From: Brachionus rotundiformis
Lineage: Eukaryota; Rotifera; Eurotatoria; Ploima; Brachionidae
DNA length: 64,000 bases
Assembly (NCBI GenBank): GCA_016802295.1
Contig: JAESIW010000137.1
Span: forward strand, 4,911,242 to 4,975,241
Direction of reading: 5' to 3'
Positions 53,657 through 64,000 of the stretch are shown here, piece after piece. Positions within the stretch are counted from its first letter, which is position 1, and the number at the start of each line of letters is the position of its first letter. Below the pieces are notes generated by a model that was given only the letters and a program-made list of their open reading frames with translations, was not told the origin of the DNA and made no database searches. Made by a program: the position numbers and the translations under genes.

Positions 53657-54783
53657 TTATTTCTACTTTAAAACCTACAAATTAAATTTAAAAACCTATT
53701 AAAAAAAAATAGTGCTTTTCTCTTTACTAAATATGTTTTTTAATCATATTTATAAGAGAAAAACTATATGTAAAAAGATAAATTTTTTCATATATTTTCG
53801 CTTACTTTGTTTTGATATTTTGCACGATTGATTATAAAATTATTGTTTTTAACATTTCAATTAAGTTTGTGATAAATATTTTAAAAAATTTTGAATTTTT
53901 GGAATTTTAATAAGCATTTTGAAGCCTAATGCATAAAGAAAAATCTTCTTGTATGATCAACTTATTTATTGTGATTGTATATTGGAATTTGTTTGTTTTG
54001 GCAATATATTGACAATATAAAGATTTGCCATTATATGCAAAATTATCAAAATATTTCGAATGAAATAAATAATAATTTTATAATGCGTCAAATCTATATT
54101 AATTAACAAAATAATACTTAAACATTCGACTTTATTTTTTAGAGAATGTATTTAAACACAATTTAACTTGAATACTCAACAAATTTAATTGATCTTGGAC
54201 TAAATTGCTTATAAAATCAACTATTAAAATCAATATTTAATTTTAAAAATAAATCCCAAGTAATGATTATAAATTTAAATTGAAAGCTAAATCATATTAG
54301 ATTATATTAAATTAATATTTTTGTAATAATTTAAATTTCAAGTTGATAATAATATTCGATTTTTATTTTTTTAAGTCTAAAATATTTTTAAATTTTAAAA
54401 AATGTTGGCAATTTTGAGAAATAATTTTTTTTTTCAAACTTCAAGTTTTTGAAAATTCTATTAGCTTAAAAATTGAGAAAAGAAAGATATAATCTAAACA
54501 AACCAGATCTAATTTGGTATATGAATAAATTTTTCTTTCCAATTTTTACATAAATGATATTACTCAAACAATTGAAAAAATACATAATTATAAGTGAATT
54601 ACTTTGTATCTAATTGTTCATCTAATTGTACTGTGTATCTAATATTAATTATTAATCAGTTAAAAAACTTGAGATCTTCTGTTTATTCTAGGTAAAAAAA
54701 AAAACTTTTTTGGAATACTAATGATTAGTTTAGATTCTAAACAAAAATTTAATTTTCCTTTAATATAAAAACTTTTAAACTAG
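53657..54783. other. AT-rich intergenic region
   Basis: About 1.1 kb with the EF-hand gene's upstream region. No further feature recognised. Confidence 0.35.
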
Positions 54784-55025
54784 CTACATTTTGAATAGCT
54801 TCTCGTCGTTTGCTGATTTTGATCTTGGTTCTATCAGATTCTCACTATTCCTTAAATTATATTTCAAATTTCTCGAGTCATTCTCCGTTAAATTAAACTT
54901 TAGATTATCAGAATTATGAAAGTTAAGTGTTTTATAAGCAAAAGATAACATGCTATCTAGTACTCGATGTTGGAATGCATATAAACCATACCTTTCTAAG
55001 AGGTTGTTAATAGCATTAAAGTTTT
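54784..55025 (-). mobile_element. LINE ORF2 C-terminal fragment
   Basis: On the minus strand a frame of about 80 residues reads NNLLERYGLYAFQHRVLD, SMLSFAYKTLNF, and ..YNLRNSENLIEPRS before a TAG at 54784-54786. This pattern is typical of the domain after the RT in RTE/CR1-type LINEs (a YxxFxxRxL..FxYKxLN..YNLRN order). No upstream RT is present, so it is a truncated fragment. It differs from the LINE piece at 151-555, so two families are represented. Confidence 0.6.
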
Positions 55026-55520
55026 AATTATATTTTTAAAGATTTTAAAATAAAATTGATTAAAATAAAAAACAATTAATTTGAAAATATAATTTTATTT
55101 TATATTTAATTTTTATTTTGTTCAGCTCAAGTTCAAATTTACTTCGAAATAAGATTTAAAAAAAATTTTTTTACAATATCGTAAATAATAATTATTTTAA
55201 AAATAGAATTTCACTTTGGGCGCATAAGTGAAGATTGAAATAGATAGCAGAAAGAAATGACGAAAAGAAACATAAAAGATAAAAGAAATTTGTTTTAGCA
55301 ATGAATATATAGTGTTCAGATTTGACCGTTAACGGTCAGCTCTAAGATGGACAACAATTTACATAGCAGTCGTTAAATGAGGCCCAGAGAAAGAGAACAA
55401 ATCGAAAATTTTATTTTATAGCTAAATTTTTACATTAATTGAAATATATGTGTCAAAAATAGGCTATTTAATCCTAAAAAAGAGAAATGAGATCGTAAAT
55501 AAAGGACTTGTCGGGCACGT
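55026..55520 (-). other. 3' flank of Groucho/TLE
   Basis: Downstream of the Groucho stop on the minus strand. It includes a less AT-rich patch (55210-55400) that is likely 3' UTR, with a 14-bp perfect palindrome GACCGTTAACGGTC at about 55324-55337. Confidence 0.4.
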
Positions 55521-58245
55521 TTAGAACGCAACTTCGTATAAACTTGCTTTTTTGTCGCCCGAGCCTGTCACTATATACTTTTCATCACAAGATATGTCAC
55601 AGCTGAGCACAGAGGATGTCTCTTTGGACTGGAATATACTAGCGCCATATGGTGTTCGCCATGCGTTCAAATAATTGTCCTTGCCAGTGGATATGAACCA
55701 TTTGCCCGAATGCGCAAATTTAAGAGACAGTACACAACTTTCATGTAAATTGAGTTGATATTTGTCCGATTTGGATGTGTGCAGCACCTCGACATGACTG
55801 CTCTCCATGCCGACAGCGAGCCAATCGCCCGTCGGACAATAGCCCAGTGAAAATATCTGACTGGAAAAGTCGTGTTGGCTCAATTGTCGACCATCACGTA
55901 CATCCCAAGTGCGTACAGTGTTGTCAAGACCGCCTGTAAATATCCTCATGCCATCAGGCGATATGTCTATGCAGCTAGCGCCGTCAGTGTGGCCTTGAAA
56001 TTGCTTGACTAAAATATGATTATGTACATCCCATACAGCGATATTTCCATCCGAACAGCAGCTGAAGCAAATTTTGGAATCTGGTGAAATGGCAAGTGCA
56101 TAGCAAGCAGGCGCTTGAGAGTTTAGTTCGCCTTTGATGCGAGGCGTTGGACTGGCCATTAGATCCCAAATGCTGATCGTTGATGCTTCGCCGCCGACTA
56201 TTAGAGTTCGGCCATCGGGTAATAGCTTGCACGAGCGAATATACGAGTCTCTATTCAAGCAGTCTAATTGATGTATTGGCGCCTTGCTGAATCCAGTTGT
56301 TTGTGTAATGTCCCATATTTTGACACAACCTTTGCCACCAGTGTACACATGCCTGGTCGGATTGCTGATTGTTACTGCACATACAACTTCACCATGACCG
56401 AGACTGTTTATTAGCTTTACTTGACGAGGTACGCCTGGTGAAGATAAAGCGTCAGGAGGAAATGCGGCCGGTTGAACTGAGCCGTCCGAGCTGACGTGAA
56501 ACGAGTAGGTCGGTTTGCCGGCAGGCAAGCCTGGCATTGAAATTCGTGAATTTGGATCTTGAAAAGCAGCGCCTGGGAATGGCGGTCTGCCGTAGTTCAT
56601 TCCCGGTACGCCACCTGGCATTCCGGACAAAGCCGAAACCTGACTCATGAAATCGTTCGCATAGTTGGCCAAATTGTTTGGTATTTGTAAATTGTATGGA
56701 TTGTAGCCTTGCAAGGCCGCGGCTGCAGCCGCAGCAGCAGCAGCTGCGTTTGCATTGTTTAATGATGCCGGATTGGGTGGTATTTGACCGGCTGCGTTTG
56801 GTCGAGGTGAATGACGCGGTCGTGATTGTGACGAGGGCGTTATCGATTTCGCTACAGGAGTACTTGATTTTTCATGCTTTATCAAAAAATTAAAAAAAAA
56901 GGATTAAATTCAATTTTATAGTAAAATTATTATAATCATCTATTAATAGATAATTATCTATATTTAGATAAATTTTATATTAAAACGTTTATAAATTATC
57001 TAATAATAGATAACAAATTTATCTAAGATTAGATGATAAAAAAAATTTTTTCTTGTGTTAATTTCTTATGTTTAATAAATATGTTGAATTATTACTTTTA
57101 CTGATGGCGTGCTACGAGACGAATTGTCGCTGTGTGGCGATCGGCTATTCTCTTCTTTTTTGATATTTTTCGCATTATTTTGAGTCATTTCACCATTGGT
57201 GCTTCCATTTTCATGTGGTGATCTAGACGTCAGGCCATTTTGATTATTCGATCCATTGCTTTGTCCATTATTATTGGTACCATCTCCATGTACATCGTCA
57301 ACAACCAATTCAGAGTCCGATTTGTCTTGATCATCTTGATCCTCCTCTCGTTCACGTTTGACTTTTTTAAGCTCATGTACAGGTTGTTGAACGTCAGATG
57401 GAGACTTGGATCGTTCTCTAATACGACTTGGAGAGACAGAAGCGCGTGTACGATCTTCTTTTTCATCTTTCATTTGATTGTATTGATATTGATGAAGAGC
57501 TCCTGCGACAGAACCAAGAGCCAATAGACCAGATCCAATTCCGCCCGGAGGAGGCGGCAACTGGGACCCTTGCCCGGCTCCGGGTAGACCAGGCACGTTA
57601 CCTGGGCCATTCAAGCCTCCCATTCCAGGCAAACCGCCAGATCCTGCCAATCCGGCGAGATGCTGCGGCAATAGACCGTGTGGTCCGGCCGCGGCTGCTG
57701 CAGCAGCGGCAGCGGCAGCCGCGTGTGGAAATTGTTGAGCATGAATTTGCTGGCCGATTATTGCATTCAAATCAGACATGGTCACTTGTTTAGCTCGCTC
57801 AATTGCAGCTGAAACTTGTTGCTGATGCTCTTGACTTAGATAAGGAACTAGTTGGGCGCATATAGCGCTAAGGCGTTTGGCGATTTCGGTTTGCTTATGC
57901 ATTTCAACGTTTAGGCCGTACGACATCTCATAGTACATAACATAGTGTCGTTGCATTTCGGTTTTTTCCTGTGCTAGCTTTTCAAGCTCCATTTTCAATG
58001 TCTGTAGTTGGGTTTGTAAAAAATTGTACTCTTCTTTAATACGCTCGCATGCTTCGAGTGTGTTGCCAATACTTGAATTGGGCGCTGAGTTTGAGTTCGA
58101 TTGCGAGCCTAGCTTGTAATTTCCTTGCTGAGGTGGTGCAGGCGCTTGCTGCTGTGGACCCTTCATCATTAATGAGAAAAAAAAAAGCAAGCTGTTACAA
58201 ATCAGGTTATGGAGAGTAACTTACTGGCGGTCGTGCCGAATACAT
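55521..58245 (-). CDS. gro: Groucho/TLE transcriptional co-repressor
   Basis: Co-repressor recruited by Hairy/Hes, Tcf, Runx and engrailed-homology proteins. Three exons: 58245-58225 (MYSARPP), 58160-57102 and 56876-55521. N-terminal Q (tetramerisation) domain: EACERIKEEYNFLQTQL.. with EKTEMQRHYVMYYEMSYGLNVEMHKQTEIAKRL and AIERAKQVTMSDLNAIIGQQIHAQQ. GP, CcN and SP regions follow; in the GP region an alanine run (AAAAAAAAAAA) and GLPG/LPPPPG stretches, in CcN the CK2/NLS-like KKVKREREEDQDDQDKSDSEL, in SP RSTPS. A second Ala run lies at the start of exon 3. The C-terminal beta-propeller has seven WD repeats: HGEVVCAVTISNPTRHVYTGGKG, DGRTLIVGGEASTISIWDL, CYALAISPDSKICFSCCSDGNIAVWDV, HTDGASCIDISPDGMRIFTGGLDNTVRTWDV and a final YIVTGSGDKKASLYEV. 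Complete and intact. Confidence 0.97.
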
Positions 58246-59820
58246 TCTGTTTATTTAATCAAAAATTTCCGACTTATACTTTGACAATGATTAAGCAACA
58301 AATAATTAACAATTTAAAATTTTCATTATGCTAAAGAATATAAAAAAAAAAGAGATAAATTTTATTCAATTAGGGTTCTGGGTAGGGGTTAGTTTAATAG
58401 AAAGGCAAATAATCGCCATTTGTAAATAAGATGCAAATATTAGTGCGCCGCTTTAATTAGCGAACTCTCCTCCTAGTAGCATAATGCAATAAAGTTAACA
58501 TATAATCTCGATTTATTATAATAAAGTCATTCTTAAATGTATTTCTGAGGTGGTGAATCAAGTTAATGCTTGAGCCTAATCGAGAAAGTTTGCTTATGAC
58601 TAATTGATTGAGTGCACACATCACTAAATTCTAGTTTAGACATTGTGTTCGTGTACTAAACAGAGCTTTATTATTTTAAATGTTAATAGAATTTTGGTTT
58701 AACCAAATATCGAACATCGTATGTTAATGTATGGCAGATAAACCTATTATGTTCCACCCTGCTCCAATTTAATTCGCTCATTGACAGACGAACTCTCCGC
58801 CTTGTTTGGTACAAATTTTAGTCTTTTCTAGCTGTCATGCATCCTAGCCACAAAATATTCCAAAATCTAACCAAAAATCGATATCAATCACTATCCTCAT
58901 TTTGTTTTCAAAAAGACAAATATTTGGTCACTTCTCTTAAAAATCTATTTTCGAAAACCACTCTACCCTCCTCTTATCAATCACTTCCTGTACTAGTTCA
59001 ATATATTCAATGTAAATATTAAATCTTAAAGATAAATAATATGTGTATAACACATACTTCAAGTTCATATAATGATCAACATTACTTTTAACATTTAATG
59101 CCATTTTATCAAGTTGGCAAAAAGAAACGATATTTTTCCAAAGTTCATCCAAATGAATAAATGAATTGAGTTTATCTTTATATAAACAAATTGTATTTAA
59201 ATGTCTATCTAGCATTAAAAGATTATCAAAAGAACTTTGAGAGAATCTAAATCTCAACCAAACTCAATTGTCTATCTTAAAGTAAATTTTAAATCTAATT
59301 TAGGAAATATTCTGACAATTATTAATTTAATTAAACTCGGTATATTAATAAGTACATATTTGTTTCTTTATCAGTTTTAACAAATACCGAACTTTCATCA
59401 AATATTAGAAAGTTCGGTCATCAAAAGATTTCTTCAAATCGAAAATTTTTCATTGAAAAAAAATGACTCATTTGAAACAAAAATTCCTTTTTTTTATCTT
59501 CTTTTAGAGACAAAAAAATCATGTTTAACATTATGATTGATAAACATGATTAATCAATTTTCTTTTAAACAAGAAACATTATATGTGAAAAATAATTTGA
59601 ATAAGGGATAATTTTTGATTGAAATAGAAGCAAGTTTATTCTATTTGTGGTTACTTATATTGGAGGAAATACGATAAATTTCTTCAGAAAAAAATTAATC
59701 AAATTATTTTCTACTTTCATGACCGGACAATTTCTACTATAAACGCCTCTAAGTTCGTTCTAATTCATTCTTTCTATGTACTGTAAACGTTTACTGTGGT
59801 TCTAAAAACTTATATTTCTT
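58246..59820. other. Groucho upstream region and non-coding sequence
   Basis: The stretch to about 58830 is less AT-rich (unusual for intergenic DNA here) and probably holds the Groucho promoter or leader. Weak open frames at 58837 (+) and 58937-59257 (-) encode no recognised protein. A short perfect hairpin is at 59386-59418. Confidence 0.35.
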
Positions 59821-60021
59821 CTATTTCCGTAAATTTCCTTGTTCAGCAAAGAACCATAGACCTCCTAATGGGTCGCCTTCGCAAGCTTGCCTGTCGTAGC
59901 TTATTTCTATTATTATTAAATGATTTAAATTAATTACCACTAAATGAAGTCTTTCTCTAATATATTCATAATTTTCTTTTATCACCACTAAGCTAACTAA
60001 TAGAATAAATACAAACAACAT
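59821..60021 (-). CDS. possible small secreted or membrane peptide
   Basis: A 66-residue frame begins with a hydrophobic segment (MLFVFILLVSLVVI) that would serve as a signal or anchor, continues IRERLHLVVINLN, and ends SYDRQACEGDPLGGL followed by WFFAEQGNLRK. The last 27 codons (59821-59900) have a base composition like true exons in this window, while the middle is AT-rich and might contain a small intron. No family was recognised. It is a weak candidate gene. Confidence 0.3.
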   Translation of the reverse strand: MLFVFILLVSLVVIKENYEYIRERLHLVVINLNHLIIIEISYDRQACEGDPLGGLWFFAEQGNLRK

Positions 60022-63000
60022 TTAATACCTTTGAAAAAATAGTATTTTTTGTTAGTTTTTTTTTTATTAAATATCAATAAAAGATTATTTAAGTATTAAA
60101 TAATAAACTCTTAATCTTTTAGAAGCATTAATTTAAATTTAAATTCAAATTTGTTTTTATGCCTAATTGCTATCGCATTTTTCATATTGAAAAATCTACA
60201 GACTGTTAAATAAATAAACTTAAATTTAAATGATTATAAATTATTTGATTTAACATAGTTTAATGAAAATTAATAAAAAAAATTAGTTATATCTTCATAA
60301 CAAGAGACAAATATTAACTAATCAAGGAAGTAAAATTGAAAACTGTCAAATGTAAGACTTATTTTTGTATAAATAATCTAAAGAGAAGAAAATTTTGATC
60401 CATTTCTCGTGAGAATTTCAGCATCTTAAAATTATATATTAGAAATTAACTATTAAATTTATCATTATGCTATGTCAGTAGATAATTAACAAATTAAAAA
60501 ATATTCCATTAGTCTTAATCTGAACTAAAAAAATGATAATTAACAAAAAACCTATAATTAAACTCATTTTAACTAATGAATTAAAGAATAAACTTTAGTC
60601 GTTCCGAAAATAAAATAACTATAGAATAAATTTATTAACTTATTTATTTAATGAAGCAAACAATTGTTGAATAGTTTAACGACGTTTTTTACAACTAAAT
60701 TATAGTTTTTACCTTTTTTATTTTTATTAATTTGTTTTCCTCAACATCATTATCTGAAAATAATTATAATTTCTTTATTTGTCTGAAAAATATAAAAGTT
60801 AATGATGCTGTTATAATCTTAAAATTTCCTGCTTAGATTATGAATACACTGTTGAATTTGAAATGAATTTTGGTTTACGAACTTAAGGACCATGCTGAGA
60901 GAACTTAAAGTAAACAAAGAACTAATCGAGTAATTTTCAATTATAAAATAAATAGAAAAATTATAAATTACAATAATAAATCAAACAAAACCATTATAAT
61001 TTCATATTTGGTAAAAACATCTCGATTGGTGAACTTGAGATGATGTTTTTTCCTACAAACTTTATATATACTTTATATATAAGTTTCGATCAAAAATAGG
61101 GTATGTGGTTACCGTAACTTTGCTTATTAATTACTTAAAATTAATTTACCAAAAGCTGATAATTTTTGTTTGACTTCTAGCAATTTTGTTTGTTTTTGTT
61201 TTTTTGAATTATTAACTTTTCATTTAATAGAATAATTTACTTATTTGTGAAATTGCCTCAAAATAAATGTACGACTTTTATCTTATTTAAAAATTAAAAT
61301 AGCTTTTTAATTTAGAAATTAATTTTATTGTTTTTAAACATCAATAAAAAAAAATTACTGAACAATTCCAAGCTGAATTAAAAAATATATATTTGCGAAA
61401 AAAAGAAATGAATTTTCTAATTTTGATTTAGATGCACTTGTTAGTGTTTTTAAATGAAAACAAATTCTACCTACCTGTCTTTAATTTGAATTTTGCTTAA
61501 TAACAAACTATTTAGGATTCAAAATAAACAATATTCAAGCACTTGTTTAATTTTAATTTGAAACTGATCAAACAAAAAGAAAAATAAATGTTCAAATGCA
61601 TAATTTAAAAAAATCATATTTTTGAATAAAATTTTTTTCTTTTTATTTTTGAAGCAAATTTTCTAGTCAGTATTTGTTCAAACAATAAAACAAATAGCTT
61701 TGCGCCAGTTTATTAACATTAATAATTAATAGTTATTATCTAAAATACTTAAATTTAATAAAAAATTAAATATTAATTATAAAAAAAATAAAGTTTTTAG
61801 AGCTAATTTAATTCCATAAAAAGATGGGCGATTTTTAAACAAGTTTCCTTTGTATCTTAGGATTTTTTCATGGTAAAAACAAACACCATTAATAAAAAAT
61901 TTTTGGCTTCTAATGTTATCTTTAGCTATAAATAAGCCAAGCTGTTTGTTTTTTCATTAAAGGATTCATCTTTATAATTTACAATTGAATTAAAGGTATT
62001 CCTAAAATGAAATGTAAATACGTTCAGATGCAATTATATTTGCTATTATATTTAAATTTAATACTTATTTAAAAAAAAGTAAAATTATTATTTTGGCTCT
62101 CGAAGGGTTCGAATAATTCTCCAAACTTAAAAATTAATAAAACACTATTCTCTTAGGAATAAAAAACTAAATAATAATGTCAAAATAAAATAGATTAGAC
62201 TTTGAGTCGATAAGATTTAAAGAAAATATCGAATTTTTTTTGCATAAATTTTCTAGGTAAATCAAATAAAAGAACACTTGAAAAAAGCAGTAATTCCATA
62301 TCGAGTCAGTTATTGTTTATTAAGTAATTTACTAAGTAAGCAACTCGGCTCATAGTTGACTGGCTTCATCAAAATAGACCCTAAAAACTAAGACTAAATG
62401 TTTTTCTTTTGAAGAAAAATATCAAAAATAATCATAGAAAAAAATAAAAAAAACAACATTACTAAAATAACAAACTTGAATTTTGATGAGATAAACCCTA
62501 TGATATGAATAAATATTTGCCATATATTCTTTAAACTGATTGTTAAAACACCCCGCATAGACTCTTAATTTAATAGAACAATTGGCCCTTGCTTTGTTTA
62601 CTCTTTGGTTAATACTTGACATCTAAATTAGTTTTATTTTATATTATTTTTTATTTATCCTCGGTAAAGCTCACAACAGCATTAAATAATTGACCCAAAG
62701 TATTTTTAATTATATACCACGAACATTTTTTGTCGCTAAACAAATTGTTTAAACTAGCTTCTAGGTGCATGCTTGTTGGTTTTATTTTAAGCGATAATCC
62801 GTCATGAAATATTTAATCAATAAACAATTAATCCTTATTTTAACTTTAAATATTGAGACCTAAATTTTGTTGATTTAAAATAGTTTAATTCATTAGTTTG
62901 GTCTATTTGCTCTAAGTATTTGAACCAAAATTAATTATCAATAAATAACGATTCAAATTATTTTGCTAAAATTAAAACCCCCGTAAGAAATTTTAAAGTG

Positions 63001-64000
63001 GCACTGAACACTCTTTGCTTAATATTGTACTTGCTAAAATTTTTATAAAAATTTATTTCTTAAATAAAGAAGATATTTTTATTTAAGTAGAAAAAACTAG
63101 ATCTACTCGATCAATCATTCATATGACAATATTTTAAAATGATGATAATTTGCATTTATTATTGATTAATATGAACATTTAAATCTCTATTAAGCACACA
63201 CCACTTATTATCTTAACAAAAACATAATTAACAATCTCAAGGCGATTTATTTCATTGTTCTAAATCAATTTTAACCCTCAGGTAGTTAAATTATTTCAAG
63301 AATGCTTTCATATTTTCAAGTGATTTTTGAAATTTTTTTAATTAATAAAAAAATTGTCACTTAAAAGGTTTGTTGTTTAAACAAAACAACTCTTAGTTTA
63401 TTTATATATAAATTTTGTCAAGTTGATGATTGAATCTTAAAGTGCTGTGGGACATGCTACACTTGTTATGTTTATCCAAAATAAATTGACCTTGTTGTCG
63501 ATCATGAATCGCTGGACAATAATCCAAAATTTTCTAAAATCTTATTATTTTACGCACCGAATTGTACATGTTTTCTTACGGCTGTAATATATTTTCAAGC
63601 TGGTCACATCTAAATAAGCCTTTGATCTTTAAATTTTGGTTTTCAATCAAGTGATTCCCTAGTAATCTTCTAAATTTGGCATGAACAAGCTGGAAACATC
63701 TCTTATTTTAAAAAAAATTCAGAACCTTAAAATAATTTTTTATTATTTGATTTTGATTTAAATTAAATATTTGAGTAATTAAATTTAATTTAAAAATTAT
63801 ATGCCTCCATTATTTATTTTAAATAAGTGAATTTAAATATTTTTAACATTGAGCTAATTAAAATATTTTGCTTCCCTAGAAAAGAAGAGAAGAATGATTT
63901 CTAGTTGTTCGATTATATAAAAAGTTAAAAACATTGGGAAATTTGGTATTTAGTAATTATAGAAATCATCTCAGAATTTGCCGATGGATAAATTTCATCT
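60022..64000. other. AT-rich gene-poor region
   Basis: Almost 4 kb to the window end without a convincing gene, tRNA or transposon. A minus-strand frame at 62422-62622 (MSSINQRVNKARANCSIKL..) starts like a protein but decays into Phe/Tyr/Ile noise, so it is not annotated as a gene. The region may be intron or regulatory DNA of a gene outside the window. Confidence 0.4.

Noticed and set aside
57240..57793. Plus-strand frames opposite Groucho
   Set aside because: Antisense to Groucho exon 2; composition mirrors its Ala/Gly/Gln repeats.
58937..59257. Minus-strand 106-residue frame
   Set aside because: Composition is Leu/Tyr/Ile/Lys typical of random AT-rich frames, no domain, no splice context.
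62422..62622. Minus-strand 66-residue frame
   Set aside because: The first 40 residues look mildly protein-like, but the rest is Phe/Tyr/Ile noise and no splice donor gives a sensible continuation.
1..64000. CRISPR arrays, operons, bacterial origins or phage modules
   Set aside because: No direct-repeat/spacer arrays and no prokaryotic gene layout; the glycosidase gene is the only bacterial-looking sequence.

Overview
The window is nuclear DNA of a small, very AT-rich animal genome. The evidence is spliced genes with many short introns (often 30-80 bp, GT..AG), animal-specific genes (Groucho, a FUT8-type fucosyltransferase, a long-tailed class I myosin, an ASPM-type spindle protein, an amidated neuropeptide precursor), and LINE and TTAA-type transposon debris. 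The base composition, the compact introns and a bacterial-type intronless glycosidase would suit a monogonont rotifer such as Brachionus. That is an inference: no marker in the window fixes the phylum. Exon boundaries below were read by eye from splice signals and reading frame.

Layout. 1-6 kb: a truncated LINE tail, a 3.5 kb desert, then two convergent Tctex-type dynein light chains with the same intron positions. 6-13.5 kb: an ANKRD11/12 C-terminal-domain gene, a FUT8-like fucosyltransferase carrying an apparent one-base frameshift, and MCCC2. 13.7-15 kb: a short-chain acyl-CoA dehydrogenase convergent with MCCC2. 15.5-24.5 kb: three tiny secreted Gly/Arg/aromatic-rich peptide genes interspersed with the DDX6 helicase, SF3A1 and a TTAA-flanked foldback element. 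24.7-35.7 kb: an intronless ASPM-like gene without an evident CH domain, myosin 1e/f and kynurenine 3-monooxygenase. 36-40.5 kb: an intronless GH144/glycoamylase-like enzyme, a tRNA-Gln, a precursor with seven short -LPRM/L-amide peptides, and CTF8. 42.9-52.1 kb: SMG5 on the minus strand; its sixth intron (5.6 kb) holds two paralogous intronless LRR membrane-protein genes on the opposite strand, two foldback elements and an LTR-type remnant. 52.3-58.2 kb: a proline-rich EF-hand protein and Groucho/TLE. 58.3-64 kb: a desert with no convincing gene.

The genes do not form one pathway. Local themes are RNA regulation (DDX6, SF3A1, SMG5), mitochondrial amino-acid and acyl-CoA catabolism (MCCC2 beside an acyl-CoA dehydrogenase, then KMO further on), and motors and cytoskeleton (two Tctex light chains, Myo1e/f, ASPM). 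The parts most likely to be undescribed are the small secreted peptide family, the -LPRM/L-amide precursor, the bacterial-type beta-glucanase-like gene, and the LRR gene pair nested inside SMG5.
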